Shown here: positions 23,466 to 31,860 of the stretch, piece by piece
How the letters are laid out: every line of letters starts with the position of its first letter
Position numbering within the stretch: the stretch's first letter is position 1
From: Candidatus Aminicenantota bacterium
GTDB taxonomy: Bacteria > Acidobacteriota > Aminicenantia > Aminicenantales > UBA4085
NCBI GenBank assembly: GCA_026393895.1
Contig: JAPKZG010000045.1
Coordinates: 1 to 38,603 of the forward strand
Reading direction: 5' to 3'
DNA length: 38,603 nucleotides
Notes under the pieces: model-generated
The model's database searches: none
What the model was told of the DNA's origin: nothing
The model's input: only the letters and a program-made list of their open reading frames with translations
Translations under genes and position numbers: made by a program

Positions 23466-25283
23466 CTATTTTTTTACGGCTTCGACGATCCGGCGGGCAC
23501 TGATCCCGAAGCGGTCCAGGAGCTCGTCGGGTTTGCCCGAACGCGGGATTTCCCGGACGCAGAGACGGGTGATATCCGCTTTTCCGGCCAGGGCGGAAGC
23601 GACCGCGTCGCCGATCCCGCCGCCTTCGAAGTGATCCTCGACGACGATGACCCGGTTCTTCGACTCGGCCGCCGCCGTAAGCAGTCCCGCCTTGTCGATC
23701 GGCTGGACGGAATAAGCGTCCACCACCCGGATATGAATTCCTTCGGACTTGAGCATCTCGTACGCTTTCAACGCTTCGTGGAGAGTGATCCCGGCGGCGA
23801 CGACGACGGCGGCGTCATCGACGCTCTTGCGCAGCGTCTTGGAGCCGCCGGCCGGGAAGGCCTCGTCAAACGGGTAAAGAATGGGCGTGGCCGGCCGGGT
23901 CGTCCGGATGTAGAAGATCCCTTTCTCCCGAGCGGCCGTTTCGACGCATGCTTCGGCGCAGACGGCGTCACCCGGATAGAGAACCGTCGCCCCGGGGATC
24001 GAACGGAACATGGCGATGTCCTCCAGGCCCATCTGCGAGCCGCCGTCCTCGCCGATGCTCACACCGACGTGGGATCCGCAGACCTTGATGTTGCCCAGGC
24101 TGTGGGCGGCCATCCTGATTTGATCATGGGCGCGGGAGAGGAAGGCCGCGAACGTGGCCATGAACGGCACGTATCCTTTCGTGGCGAAACCCAGGCCCAT
24201 GCCGATCATGTTCTGTTCGGCGATATACGACTGGAAGGACCGGGCCGGGAAGGCGTCGAAGAATTTATCGGCGTAAGTCGAGTTGCGGACGTCGCCGTCG
24301 ATGCAGACGATCGACTCATTGGCCTTGCCGGCGGCCCGCAGGGCGTAACCGTAGGCCAGCCGGGTAGCTGTTTTTTCCGTGTATTTCGTCCGCTCGATCA
24401 CCGCGGAGATTTTCATTTTCGGCCGGGCGACCTTCCGGGCCGGCCGGAGATATTTCTTCGCGTCGATGTCCGGCAACGGCCCCAACTCGGCCAACGCTTT
24501 TTCCAGCTCGTCGGCCTTCAGCGGTTTGCCGTGCCAACCGTTGAGGTCCTCAAGGAAAGAGATCCCCTTGCCCTTGATCGTCTTGGCAATGATCGCCGTC
24601 GGCAATCCTTTCGACCCGGCCGCTTTCAAGGCCGCAAGCAACGCTTCGACTTTATGGCCGTCGACGACGACGGCGTCCCAGCCGAAGGCCTTGAATTTGC
24701 GGGCCAGGGCCGCCGCGTCGCGCTGGTGCATGGTCGGGCCGGACTGACCGAGACGGTTGCAATCGACGATCGCGCAGAGGTTCTTGAGTTTGAGGTCCGC
24801 CCCGGCGTTGGCCCCCTCCCACACCGATCCTTCGGCGCATTCGCCGTCGCCGCAGACGACAAAGACGCGGGCGGGCGATTTGCCCAGCCGCATCGCCGCG
24901 GCCATCCCGACGCCGACCGACAACCCCTGGCCCAGGGAGCCCGTGGCCACCTTGATCCAGGGCATCCGCGGGGTCGGATGGCCTTCCAGGTTACTCGTGA
25001 TTTTCCGCAAATCGAGGAGCGAATCCATCGGGATGATTCCCGCTTCGGCGTAAGCCGCCCATAGGATCGGCGCGGCGTGGCCCTTGGACAGCACCAGCTC
25101 GTCGTTCCCCCAATCATTCGGATCGGCCGGGTTGAAGCGCATTTCCCCGAAAAACAAGGCGGCCGTGATTTCGGCCATCGACAAACAGGTGGTCGGGTGG
25201 CCGGAGGCCGAGGCCGTGGTCATTTTCATGGAATGGGCGCGGAGGCGTTTGGCGATCCCGTTCAGGGCTTCGATGCGATTCAT
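23466..25283 (-). CDS. tkt: Transketolase
   Basis: This 605-residue protein holds both transketolase halves in one chain. The N-terminal thiamine-diphosphate domain has ASGHPTTCLSMAEI, SKGHAAPILWAAYAE, TGSLGQGLSVGVGMA and the ThDP/metal motif GDGECAEGSVWEG...DCNRLGQSG. The pyrimidine-binding domain has FIAEQNM-like SYIAEQNMIGMG. The C-terminal domain has VDAYSVQPIDKAGL and VVEDHFEGGGIGDAV. It transfers two-carbon units in the non-oxidative pentose phosphate pathway. At 605 residues it is shorter than the ~660 of E. coli TktA and resembles the compact form found in many archaea and bacteria as split subunits, here fused. GAGGAGAG precedes the ATG, and it has its own extended -10 promoter. Confidence 0.95.
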   Translation of the reverse strand: MNRIEALNGIAKRLRAHSMKMTTASASGHPTTCLSMAEITAALFFGEMRFNPADPNDWGNDELVLSKGHAAPILWAAYAEAGIIPMDSLLDLRKITSNLEGHPTPRMPWIKVATGSLGQGLSVGVGMAAAMRLGKSPARVFVVCGDGECAEGSVWEGANAGADLKLKNLCAIVDCNRLGQSGPTMHQRDAAALARKFKAFGWDAVVVDGHKVEALLAALKAAGSKGLPTAIIAKTIKGKGISFLEDLNGWHGKPLKADELEKALAELGPLPDIDAKKYLRPARKVARPKMKISAVIERTKYTEKTATRLAYGYALRAAGKANESIVCIDGDVRNSTYADKFFDAFPARSFQSYIAEQNMIGMGLGFATKGYVPFMATFAAFLSRAHDQIRMAAHSLGNIKVCGSHVGVSIGEDGGSQMGLEDIAMFRSIPGATVLYPGDAVCAEACVETAAREKGIFYIRTTRPATPILYPFDEAFPAGGSKTLRKSVDDAAVVVAAGITLHEALKAYEMLKSEGIHIRVVDAYSVQPIDKAGLLTAAAESKNRVIVVEDHFEGGGIGDAVASALAGKADITRLCVREIPRSGKPDELLDRFGISARRIVEAVKK

Positions 25284-25331
25284 GGGACTCTCTCCTCAGG
25301 GGTTTCCCGGGATTCTCACTCCGGTAGAGGG

Positions 25332-25340
25332 ATTATACCA
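25332..25340 (-). promoter_or_regulatory. Extended -10 promoter of transketolase
   Basis: On the minus strand TTGGTATAAT gives a perfect TATAAT (25332-25337) with the upstream TG of an extended -10. No -35 is recognisable; its place is taken by a REP-like repeat. Confidence 0.55.
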
Positions 25341-25349
25341 AAATAAAGT

Positions 25350-25412
25350 GGGGACATGTTCGGAATTCGCCTCGAATTCCGTAGTGCCGCCCCCCTTAGG
25401 GGCCGTGTCCCC
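25350..25412. repeat. Compact REP-like element (GGGGACA ends)
   Basis: GGGGACAT (25350-25357) faces GTGTCCCC (25405-25412). Inside are two hairpins, CGGAATTC...GAATTCCG (25361-25381) and GCCCC...GGGGC within CGCCCCCCTTAGGGGCCG. This is the cleanest copy of the family also seen at 1972-2084. Confidence 0.7.
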
Positions 25413-25422
25413 GTTTTCGTCT

Positions 25423-25848
25423 TCAGCGGATTCCGCGGGGGACGATCTTGGAGAAGTAGATTCGGCGGCACTGGACGAGAGAGTATGTTTCGCCGGATTC
25501 GAAAACGAAGGCCTTATCCTCGGCGGAAAAGGACGCGATCCGGCCGGAATGGATGTCGCCGTTTTTCAGGAAGACATAATGATCGTTGGATTCGAGGATG
25601 TTCCGTTCCTCGGGGAAATTCCATTCCGCGTTGTCGAAATTAATCATCCAGACGTCGTGGAGGGCGATGATGGTTCCGTTTTCGAGCTTGAAATCGAGCT
25701 CCGGAGAAACGAGGTCGACGATTTTGCCCTTGATAATTTCCCCGCTTTTGCAAAAAATCGCCTGGGAGCCGGCGGGCAAACGCTGGAAAGCGAACAAGCC
25801 GGCGGCCAGAAGAAGCGCCCCGGCCGCGATCCGAAGACCTTTGTTCAT
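25423..25848 (-). CDS. Small secreted protein with two Sm/SH3-like repeats
   Basis: This 141-residue protein has a signal peptide (1-25) followed by two similar ~45-residue units: FCKSGEIIKGKIVDLVSPELDFKLENGTIIALHDVWMINF and FLKNGDIHSGRIASFSAEDKAFVFESGETYSLVQCRRIYF. The shared pattern is [CK]xG-I--G-I---------F--G--------I-F and suggests two small beta-barrels. I do not recognise a named family or function. GGGAGAA precedes the ATG. It lies 60 bp downstream of the 5'-nucleotidase gene on the same strand and may be the last gene of that operon. Confidence 0.7.
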   Translation of the reverse strand: MNKGLRIAAGALLLAAGLFAFQRLPAGSQAIFCKSGEIIKGKIVDLVSPELDFKLENGTIIALHDVWMINFDNAEWNFPEERNILESNDHYVFLKNGDIHSGRIASFSAEDKAFVFESGETYSLVQCRRIYFSKIVPRGIR

Positions 25849-25908
25849 GCCGTTCTCCCGAGAATTATCTTAACGGAACCGTTTCCGGGATGCAAATTTC
25901 AGCCAAGT

Positions 25909-27897
25909 TCAGGCCTTCGGCGCGGCCTTGTTTTTCCGGCGGGCGAAACGGCGACGGAGGCGATGGACAAGGAACCAGAGCAGAAACAGAACGAAGACGC
26001 CCAAGCCCAGGACAACAAAGGTCGGCCCGTGCGCTCCCGCCAGCAGCTTGATGGGATTCCAGGACGGTTCGTCGACAAGACGGCCGGCCGAAGACGCGTA
26101 AGAGGCGGGAATATCCGGGATTCCGTCTCCGTCGGTGTCGGGAAACGAGCGCAAAAGCCCGACCAGTGCGGTCCATTCCTTGATCTCCTGGACGCCGGGC
26201 GCGGAGGGATCTGCGTCGACGATCAAGTTGTCAAAATCCGTCCGGACTTTCCCTTCCGCGTCCTTGGGTTCGAGTTTCAGAATGCCGTGGGAGGCCCTGG
26301 AAATATACCCGATCATCCGGGCCATGTAGAGGTTCGCCACGACCCGGTAGAGACGGTCGGGTTCCACCAACCGCATCGTCCCGTCCGCCTCTTCGAATTC
26401 GATGCGGGTGACCCGGTCGAACGGAATCCGCCGCGGATTGTAGCGGACGGACGCCCCCGCGATCTGGAGATGCGCGTCCTCGTTTCCCGGCGCAATCGTC
26501 GTTTCGACTTCCATCAGCCGCCGGATTTCCCGGCCGGAGAGCCAAACGCAAACAAGGGGATATCCCGGCTTCCCGTCCGGCCCGATGCCGAGCGAGAGAA
26601 CCTGGAAAACGTCGTTTCCCGTGATCCGGCCGGGCAGGATCGAATCGCGAATATTCCCCCAGGGATGAATGACGAGGATCGGCCCGTCCTCTCGCTTCAA
26701 GCCAGCGGCCGCGACCGCCCGCCGGTAGGCGTCGACCACGAGATCCCCCAATCCGATTTCCCAGCTGGATTTGGGCGGGCCGGGTTGCCGCATGGCCAGG
26801 GAGAAGGCCGTTTCGGCGACGACATCCCGGGGATTGATCCCGCCCGCTCTCTCGACCTCCCGGTCCACGATTCCGCTCAGTTCCGTGATTTCCGCGGCCA
26901 CCCCCGGATCCTCAGCAACGTCCTGCGTCACCGGCCGCAAGGCATAAGACATGACGCCGAAGCGGCCGTCGGAGGTCCGCGCCAAGCGGAGGTCGCCGAG
27001 ATCCTCGCCGCGGCTTCCCACCGCGACGATGATCGTCGAGCCGACGATGATCGGAGAAACAAGCCGCCGATGCGCGTGGCCGCTGACGATGACGTCGATC
27101 CCGGGAACCTCCCGGGCCAGTTTTTCGTCCTCGGAATATTTGACGTCGGACGTCGTTCCCGAATGAGACAGGGCGACGACGAGATCGACCTTCTCCCGGT
27201 CGCGGAGAATCGAAGTCAGTTCACGCGCCCGGACGATCGGATTTGAAAACGTGACCGGGACGGCGGCGGGAGCATCCTCGGACGCCTGCGTTCCCATGAG
27301 ACCGAACAGCCCGATTTTCAACCCGTTCTTTTGAAGAACCAGGAACTCCTTGACCGGATAGTCCCCGAAAACGGCTTCGAGCAGATTGTCCCGGTCGTCC
27401 TTGGGATCGAACACGACGTTGGAAGCAACGAACGGAAGGGCGAATTGATTCACCTTCGCTGTCGTCAAGGCCCGGGCCAGGGCCGCGGGACCGTAGTCAA
27501 ACTCGTGGTTCCCGAAGGTCGCCGCCTCGTAGCCGGCCAGGCCCAGCAGCCGGATTTCGGCGGCCTCGGATTGAAAAAGCACCTGGAACAGGGTCCCGGC
27601 GATCATGTCCCCGCCGTCAATCGCGAGCACCCGGTCGCCGAATTTTTCCCGCTCGGCCTTGATCATCGCTGCGATCCGGGCAAATCCCCCTACGGTGTCG
27701 ACCCGACCGTTCTCGTCGAGCACGCGATGCGGCAGGACCGCGGAATGGAGGTCCTCGGTGAAAAGGAGAATCAGGTCTGGGTCGGATTGGGCGGCCGCGG
27801 GAACGGCCGGGAGGAATTCCAGGCAAAAGACCGCCGCGAGCAACGCGCAAACGCCGGGACGCAGCTTCACGATTTTCAGGCGCCGGAAAGTGGGCAT
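25909..27897 (-). CDS. Membrane-tethered 5'-nucleotidase / UDP-sugar hydrolase family protein
   Basis: This 662-residue protein starts with a signal peptide (to about 37, PAAAQ). A calcineurin-like metallophosphatase domain follows: FTEDLHSAVLPH, AIDGGDMIAGTLFQ, TFGNHEFDYG, LVVALSHSG and VSGHAHRRL are the metal-binding blocks. A 5'-nucleotidase C-terminal domain (about 365-560) then carries VIHPWGNIRDSILPGRITGNDVFQVL. A DTDGDGIPD calcium-binding-like string, one membrane span (about 622-643) and a basic tail of Arg/Lys complete it. The enzyme should face the periplasm and strip phosphate from nucleotides or UDP-sugars. It lies 39 bp after dgt on the same strand, pairing two nucleotide-hydrolysing enzymes. 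A C-terminal membrane anchor is less usual than a soluble or surface-anchored form. Confidence 0.92.
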   Translation of the reverse strand: MPTFRRLKIVKLRPGVCALLAAVFCLEFLPAVPAAAQSDPDLILLFTEDLHSAVLPHRVLDENGRVDTVGGFARIAAMIKAEREKFGDRVLAIDGGDMIAGTLFQVLFQSEAAEIRLLGLAGYEAATFGNHEFDYGPAALARALTTAKVNQFALPFVASNVVFDPKDDRDNLLEAVFGDYPVKEFLVLQKNGLKIGLFGLMGTQASEDAPAAVPVTFSNPIVRARELTSILRDREKVDLVVALSHSGTTSDVKYSEDEKLAREVPGIDVIVSGHAHRRLVSPIIVGSTIIVAVGSRGEDLGDLRLARTSDGRFGVMSYALRPVTQDVAEDPGVAAEITELSGIVDREVERAGGINPRDVVAETAFSLAMRQPGPPKSSWEIGLGDLVVDAYRRAVAAAGLKREDGPILVIHPWGNIRDSILPGRITGNDVFQVLSLGIGPDGKPGYPLVCVWLSGREIRRLMEVETTIAPGNEDAHLQIAGASVRYNPRRIPFDRVTRIEFEEADGTMRLVEPDRLYRVVANLYMARMIGYISRASHGILKLEPKDAEGKVRTDFDNLIVDADPSAPGVQEIKEWTALVGLLRSFPDTDGDGIPDIPASYASSAGRLVDEPSWNPIKLLAGAHGPTFVVLGLGVFVLFLLWFLVHRLRRRFARRKNKAAPKA

Positions 27898-27936
27898 GAT
27901 GTCTCTCCGTTCTCTTCTTCCATGGAATGAATATTT

Positions 27937-28965
27937 TCAGGTCCGCCAGGATTTCGGAAAGAACAAACGCTCATAAAGGGACAACGCATACCGGTCGGTC
28001 ATCCCGGCGACCATGTCGCCGACGCGGAGTTCGACCGGATCCCCGGCCGGATAGTCCTTGACATACCCTTCGGGATGCTCGACAAAGTACCGGAAAAGGT
28101 CACGGATGATTTTTTCCGTCTTGCGAAGCTCCTCTTTCGCCTCGGGGTGATGGTAAACCCGCTCGTAAAGAAAATCGCGGAGTTCGACGACGGCTTTCAT
28201 CGTTTCGTCGCTCATGGCGATCCGGCCCAGGCCGCCCTTCAGGCTGGATTCGACGACGTCCACGACCATTTTGTCGATCCGCTGGGCATGGTACTTCCCG
28301 AGGAAGGACACGAGCGCCCGCGGGATGTCCGCCTCCTTGAGAAAGCCGGCCCGCAGGGCGTCGTCAAGGTCGTGGTTGACGTAAGCGATGACGTCGGAAA
28401 TGCGGACGACCTGGCCTTCGAGCGTACTGGGAAGATCTTCCTTGCGGCGGTCGAGGATTTTTCCCCGGCCCTTGGAATGGAGGACGATGCCGTCGCGGAC
28501 CTCGACGGTCAGGTTGAGCCCCTTGCCGTCGTACTCGAGTTTTTCCACCACCCGTAAACTCTGGCCGTAGTGGGTGAACCCGCCGGGCAGAAGCCGGGCG
28601 AGCGTATCCTCTCCCGCGTGGCCGAACGGAGTGTGGCCGAGGTCATGGCCGAGGGCGATCGCCTCCGTCAGGTCCTCGTTCAGCCGCAGCGCCCGGGAAA
28701 TCGTCCGGGCGATCGCCGAAACCTCGAGCGTATGGGTCAGTCGCGTCCGGTAGTGGTCGCCGAAGGGCGCCAGAAACACCTGGGTTTTATGCTTGAGCCG
28801 TCGGAACGATTTCGAGTGCAGAATCCGGTCCCGGTCGCGTTGGAAGGCCGTGCGGAAGGAATGCGGCGCTTCCGGCCGCTCCCGGCCCTTGGAATCGCGG
28901 GAGAGACACGCCTTCGGCGATAGGATTTGGACTTCGATGGCCTCCAGCTCTTCCCTGATGTTCAT
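27937..28965 (-). CDS. dgt: Deoxyguanosinetriphosphate triphosphohydrolase-like protein
   Basis: This 342-residue protein matches the Dgt-like HD-superfamily group: [22 protein letters not shown] at residues 43-64, then [12 protein letters not shown] with H78, the HD pair H107-D108 in [16 protein letters not shown], and the distal aspartate in [17 protein letters not shown]. It removes triphosphate from dGTP or other dNTPs and may tune dNTP pools. The length fits the shorter type-2 members rather than the ~500-residue E. coli Dgt. The start codon lies only six bases after a perfect TATAAT and has no ribosome-binding site, which predicts a leaderless mRNA. Confidence 0.93.
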   Translation of the reverse strand: MNIREELEAIEVQILSPKACLSRDSKGRERPEAPHSFRTAFQRDRDRILHSKSFRRLKHKTQVFLAPFGDHYRTRLTHTLEVSAIARTISRALRLNEDLTEAIALGHDLGHTPFGHAGEDTLARLLPGGFTHYGQSLRVVEKLEYDGKGLNLTVEVRDGIVLHSKGRGKILDRRKEDLPSTLEGQVVRISDVIAYVNHDLDDALRAGFLKEADIPRALVSFLGKYHAQRIDKMVVDVVESSLKGGLGRIAMSDETMKAVVELRDFLYERVYHHPEAKEELRKTEKIIRDLFRYFVEHPEGYVKDYPAGDPVELRVGDMVAGMTDRYALSLYERLFFPKSWRT

Positions 28966-28971
28966 GCGGGG

Positions 28972-28993
28972 ATTATATCAAATTTGATACAAT
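28972..28993. promoter_or_regulatory. Symmetric bidirectional extended -10 promoter, leaderless on both sides
   Basis: Two TGnTATAAT-type elements lie back to back. To the left (minus strand) TGATATAAT serves dgt; to the right (plus strand) TGATACAAT serves the yggS-like gene. They share a perfect 14-bp palindrome, TATCAAATTTGATA (28976-28989), and the full 22-bp block is symmetric except at one base pair on each side. Each -10 ends six bases before the ATG it serves, so both starts of transcription should fall on or next to the A of the start codon. Confidence 0.7.
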
Positions 28994-28999
28994 ACGGGC

Positions 29000-29659
29000 A
29001 TGAGTATCATCGCAGAAAACGTGAAGGCGATCCTGGCCGAGCTTCCGCCCGGAGTCGAGCTCGTTGCCGCGGCCAAAACGAAATCCCCGGCCGAAGTCCT
29101 CGAGGCGATCGAGGCGGGCGTCACGATCATCGGGGAGAATTACGTCCAGGAGGCGCAGGCGGCGTTTGCCGCCGTCGGCCGCAAGGCCCGCTGGCATTGC
29201 CTCGGTCATCTCCAAACAAATAAAGTCAAAAAAGCGGTCGAAATCTTCGACATGATCGAAACGGTCGATTCGGCCGACCTGGCCCGGGAAATCGGCAAGC
29301 GATCGGCGGCGCTGGGGAAAACGATGCCGGTCCTGATCGAGATCAACAGCGGCGAGGAAGGCCAGAAAGCCGGGGTCCTCCCCGACGAAGCGGAAGCTCT
29401 CATCCGGACGATCGCGGAAATCCCGAATGTCGCGATTCAGGGATTGATGACCATGGGGCCGTACGAAGGCGACCCGGAGGATTCGCGCCCGTATTTTAAA
29501 AGGACGCGGGAAATATTCGAAGCGATTAAAAGACGCGGCCTTCCGAACGCGGAGATGCGATATCTCTCGATGGGGATGACGAATTCCTACCGCGTCGCGA
29601 TCGAGGAAGGGGCGACCCTCGTCCGCCTCGGGACGAAAATCTTCGGCCTGCGCTTTTAA
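29000..29659 (+). CDS. yggS: YggS-family pyridoxal-phosphate homeostasis protein
   Basis: This 219-residue protein has the family layout of a single alanine-racemase-like barrel. Lys in LVAAAKTKSP (about residue 28) is the PLP Schiff-base lysine. IGENYVQEA, WHCLGHLQTNKVK, EINSGEEGQKAG and MGMTNSYRVAIEEGATLVRLGTKIFG are standard blocks, the last holding the PLP-phosphate loop. These proteins bind PLP and affect amino-acid and B6 balance, with no clear enzymatic reaction. There is no ribosome-binding site, and TACAAT ends six bases before the ATG, suggesting a leaderless mRNA. The stop codon TAA overlaps the first bases of a REP-like repeat. Confidence 0.94.
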   Translation: MSIIAENVKAILAELPPGVELVAAAKTKSPAEVLEAIEAGVTIIGENYVQEAQAAFAAVGRKARWHCLGHLQTNKVKKAVEIFDMIETVDSADLAREIGKRSAALGKTMPVLIEINSGEEGQKAGVLPDEAEALIRTIAEIPNVAIQGLMTMGPYEGDPEDSRPYFKRTREIFEAIKRRGLPNAEMRYLSMGMTNSYRVAIEEGATLVRLGTKIFGLRF

Positions 29660-29754
29660 TTGGGGACACAATACCAATTTCCTAATTATTTCGCGGACAG
29701 ATCCGCTCAAGATTAAAAACAATTAATTGGGAAATAGGTATTGTGTCCCCAATT
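29658..29754. repeat. REP/MITE-like inverted repeat between two stop codons
   Basis: Arms 29658-29688 and 29724-29754 are inverted repeats over 31 bp with two mismatches, opening AATTGGGGACACAATACC. The outermost bases form part of the TAA stops of yggS (29657-29659) and of the convergent DUF362 gene (29754-29756). It fills the gap exactly and could terminate both transcripts. Confidence 0.88.
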
Positions 29755-30689
29755 TAAATCAGAATCTTCTCCGTCCAGCCGAGCTTGATGAGCTCGATGT
29801 CGGCCGGGTCGCTTTTGCCGAGCCCATGTCTCGTGTCGGCCAGCTGGATGTGATGGGCGGACGTCTCCAGCGGTTTATCCTCGCCGAACGCCTCGAGGCG
29901 CTTGGCCCGGATGACGGAATACCCGGTCGCGTCCACGGCCACGACGTCCTGGCCGACGATTAATCCCCCGTACGTCCAGAGATACTGCTCGCTGAACCCG
30001 CGCGGTCCGATGTTGTGGTATTGCGGGGTCAGCATCGAGAGGATGTTGAGTTTGGTCCGGCCTTTGACCGGAGGCAGGTTCCAGATCTTCGCCAGATCGG
30101 CGCAGGCATCGTCGTGGTAGTCGGATGGTTTAGGAACGAACGTGATGTAATTTTTGAGACAGCTGCCCATCCCGGCCCAATAATGAACGCGGGCGGGCCG
30201 GACGTTGATCAGGACCGTAGCCGCTTGGAAGATCGGATCGTCGAGGACGCCGCGGTCCTTGATCGAAATCCGGTCGGCCGAAACCCCGGCGCCGACGAGG
30301 CGGCCGCTGATCGCCGCCTCGAGTTCCGGACCCGTGGCCAGATAATTCCAGACGTTGGTCTTGACGCCGACGGTGTCCTCGGGCCCGACAACATGTTTCC
30401 AAGCCGCGACGGGGTCCTTCTCGCCGAATAGCGTCATCATCGCGTCGTCGAGCATTTTTTGAATGACGCCGGCGTTGATCTTGCGGCCTTCGCCGACGGC
30501 CGCGGCGTCACGGACCAGAACGACACGCGACTTGCGGGCCATCTGGGTGATCCGGGCGGTCCCCGCGGCCGCGGGTACGGCCGGAACGGGTTTCGGGCAG
30601 GAGAAGCAAGTGCATCCCACGGCCGAGGCGATGGGCGCGACGGCGGCGGTTTTCAGAAAATCACGGCGGGTCCATTTTTTTACGGCCAT
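29754..30689 (-). CDS. DUF362-type protein with Tat signal
   Basis: This 311-residue protein begins with a twin-arginine signal (KKWTRRDFLKTAAV) followed by a short Ala-rich core and CTCFSC. The body matches the DUF362 family as I know it: VGVKTNVWNY, ISIKDRGVLDDPIFQAA, LINVRPARVHYWAGMGSCLKNYITF and DVVAVDATGYSVIR. In other members this domain is linked to iron-sulfur or redox proteins, with no established reaction. The Tat signal implies export after folding, possibly with a cofactor; the CxCxxC near the cleavage region is notable. AAGGAGG precedes the ATG. It is 73 bp downstream of the DUF6599-like gene in the same direction. Confidence 0.82.
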   Translation of the reverse strand: MAVKKWTRRDFLKTAAVAPIASAVGCTCFSCPKPVPAVPAAAGTARITQMARKSRVVLVRDAAAVGEGRKINAGVIQKMLDDAMMTLFGEKDPVAAWKHVVGPEDTVGVKTNVWNYLATGPELEAAISGRLVGAGVSADRISIKDRGVLDDPIFQAATVLINVRPARVHYWAGMGSCLKNYITFVPKPSDYHDDACADLAKIWNLPPVKGRTKLNILSMLTPQYHNIGPRGFSEQYLWTYGGLIVGQDVVAVDATGYSVIRAKRLEAFGEDKPLETSAHHIQLADTRHGLGKSDPADIELIKLGWTEKILI

Positions 30690-30761
30690 GCTCCAGCCTC
30701 CTTGTTCATGTTTTTCGCGACTGTTGACATATTCAAACTCCGTGAGAGGCGCCGGAGCGCA

Positions 30762-31691
30762 TCACCGGGGGAGTTGCGATACGGCCCGAGTGAGGGTTGC
30801 TTGCGCTTCCGCCGCTGTCATTTCGCCGAAAACCGCGAGAAAATAACGCCCGGCCCGGCCGGTTGCGGCGAAACGGCCGTCTTTCATTCGGACCAGGCCT
30901 TCGTTCCGTTCGCCCTCGGTCTCCGCGGTTCTGGTTTCGGGCAGGTACGCCCGGAGGAAAGCAGCAAGAGAGGATTCCGCTTCGCCCTCATTCCGATAAC
31001 GGACGAGAAGGCAGGAACGTTTCTCCGATTTCGTCCCGACCGTCGCGAGCACGCCGTCGGCGTCGGGGCCGAGACCGAGAACATTTTCGGACGCGATGTA
31101 AAAATGATAGTTCAGGATTTGGGGATCGTGGATATAACGGACCTTCCCGCCCCGGAATTCCTCCGGAATGAGATCAACGAGGTCCGGTTTCGGGCCGTCG
31201 GGACCGATCACGGCCGCCACCGCCTTCCCCAACTCCGCCAGGACGGCTGCGGTGGCGGGATTTTCCGATTCGGCGAAGATGGAGACGAAATACCGGCCGC
31301 GCCAGAACTGGAGAAGCCCTCCTTTATAGAGACTGGCCTGGCCGATCTTCCAGTCCTCACCTTCAAGGTCATGAGCGAACACGCCGAAGGCGTCGGCCGG
31401 AGAGCCCATGTCGAACAGGTCGATGATGACGTCGGCCCGGCCGGATTTATTGAAGCGGCGGCTGACCAGGAGTTTCATGTTGAAGGCCCGGTAGACTTCG
31501 CCGGAGCCATCGATGTACTCGAAGATGGTTTCGCGGTCGAAGACTTGGTCGGCGCCGTCGGCTTTCCAGCCGAGGGATTCCAGGGGAAGGAGCGCCAGGA
31601 GACGAGCGGCCTCGGGGGTTTGATCGTTGGTCACCGGCAGTCCTCCTCCCCCGACCGTGAAGGCGATCAACGCGGCCGCGATAAAATTCAT
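30762..31691 (-). CDS. Secreted DUF6599-like protein
   Basis: This 309-residue protein has a weak signal peptide (1-18) and a mixed alpha/beta body with two similar halves. FDRETIFEYIDGSGEVYRAFNMKLLVSRRF, DLFDMGSPADAFGVFAHDLEGED and YKGGLLQFWRGRYFVSIFAES are its most conserved-looking blocks, and resemble DUF6599, which I recall from Acidobacteria, though I cannot check it. Function unknown. No ribosome-binding site precedes the ATG; TAAAAT ends seven bases upstream, so it may also be leaderless. It probably shares a transcript with the DUF362 gene downstream. Confidence 0.7.
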   Translation of the reverse strand: MNFIAAALIAFTVGGGGLPVTNDQTPEAARLLALLPLESLGWKADGADQVFDRETIFEYIDGSGEVYRAFNMKLLVSRRFNKSGRADVIIDLFDMGSPADAFGVFAHDLEGEDWKIGQASLYKGGLLQFWRGRYFVSIFAESENPATAAVLAELGKAVAAVIGPDGPKPDLVDLIPEEFRGGKVRYIHDPQILNYHFYIASENVLGLGPDADGVLATVGTKSEKRSCLLVRYRNEGEAESSLAAFLRAYLPETRTAETEGERNEGLVRMKDGRFAATGRAGRYFLAVFGEMTAAEAQATLTRAVSQLPR

Positions 31692-31713
31692 TAGGAAGAT
31701 TTTAGCATTAAAA

Positions 31714-31860
31714 TCGGAGACACAATACCTATTTCCCTATTTTTTTCGGGGACAGCGCACTCACTCATTCACTTCAACCTCGATTTATTAAGAATTTCGA
31801 TATGAATGCGTTATGGGGTGCTATACATTTGAAATAGGGAAATGGGTATTGTGTCACCGA
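31714..31860. repeat. REP/MITE-like inverted repeat (GACACAATACC type)
   Basis: Arms 31714-31740 and 31834-31860 match as inverted repeats with two mismatches. Between them lies TCGGGGACAGCGCACTCA, a fragment of the GGGGACAGGT family seen at 929. The block separates divergent genes. Confidence 0.8.

Noticed and set aside
25084..27246. 720-codon open frame on the plus strand
   Set aside because: It is antisense to transketolase, the small secreted protein and the 5'-nucleotidase. The protein shows only shadow-frame composition.
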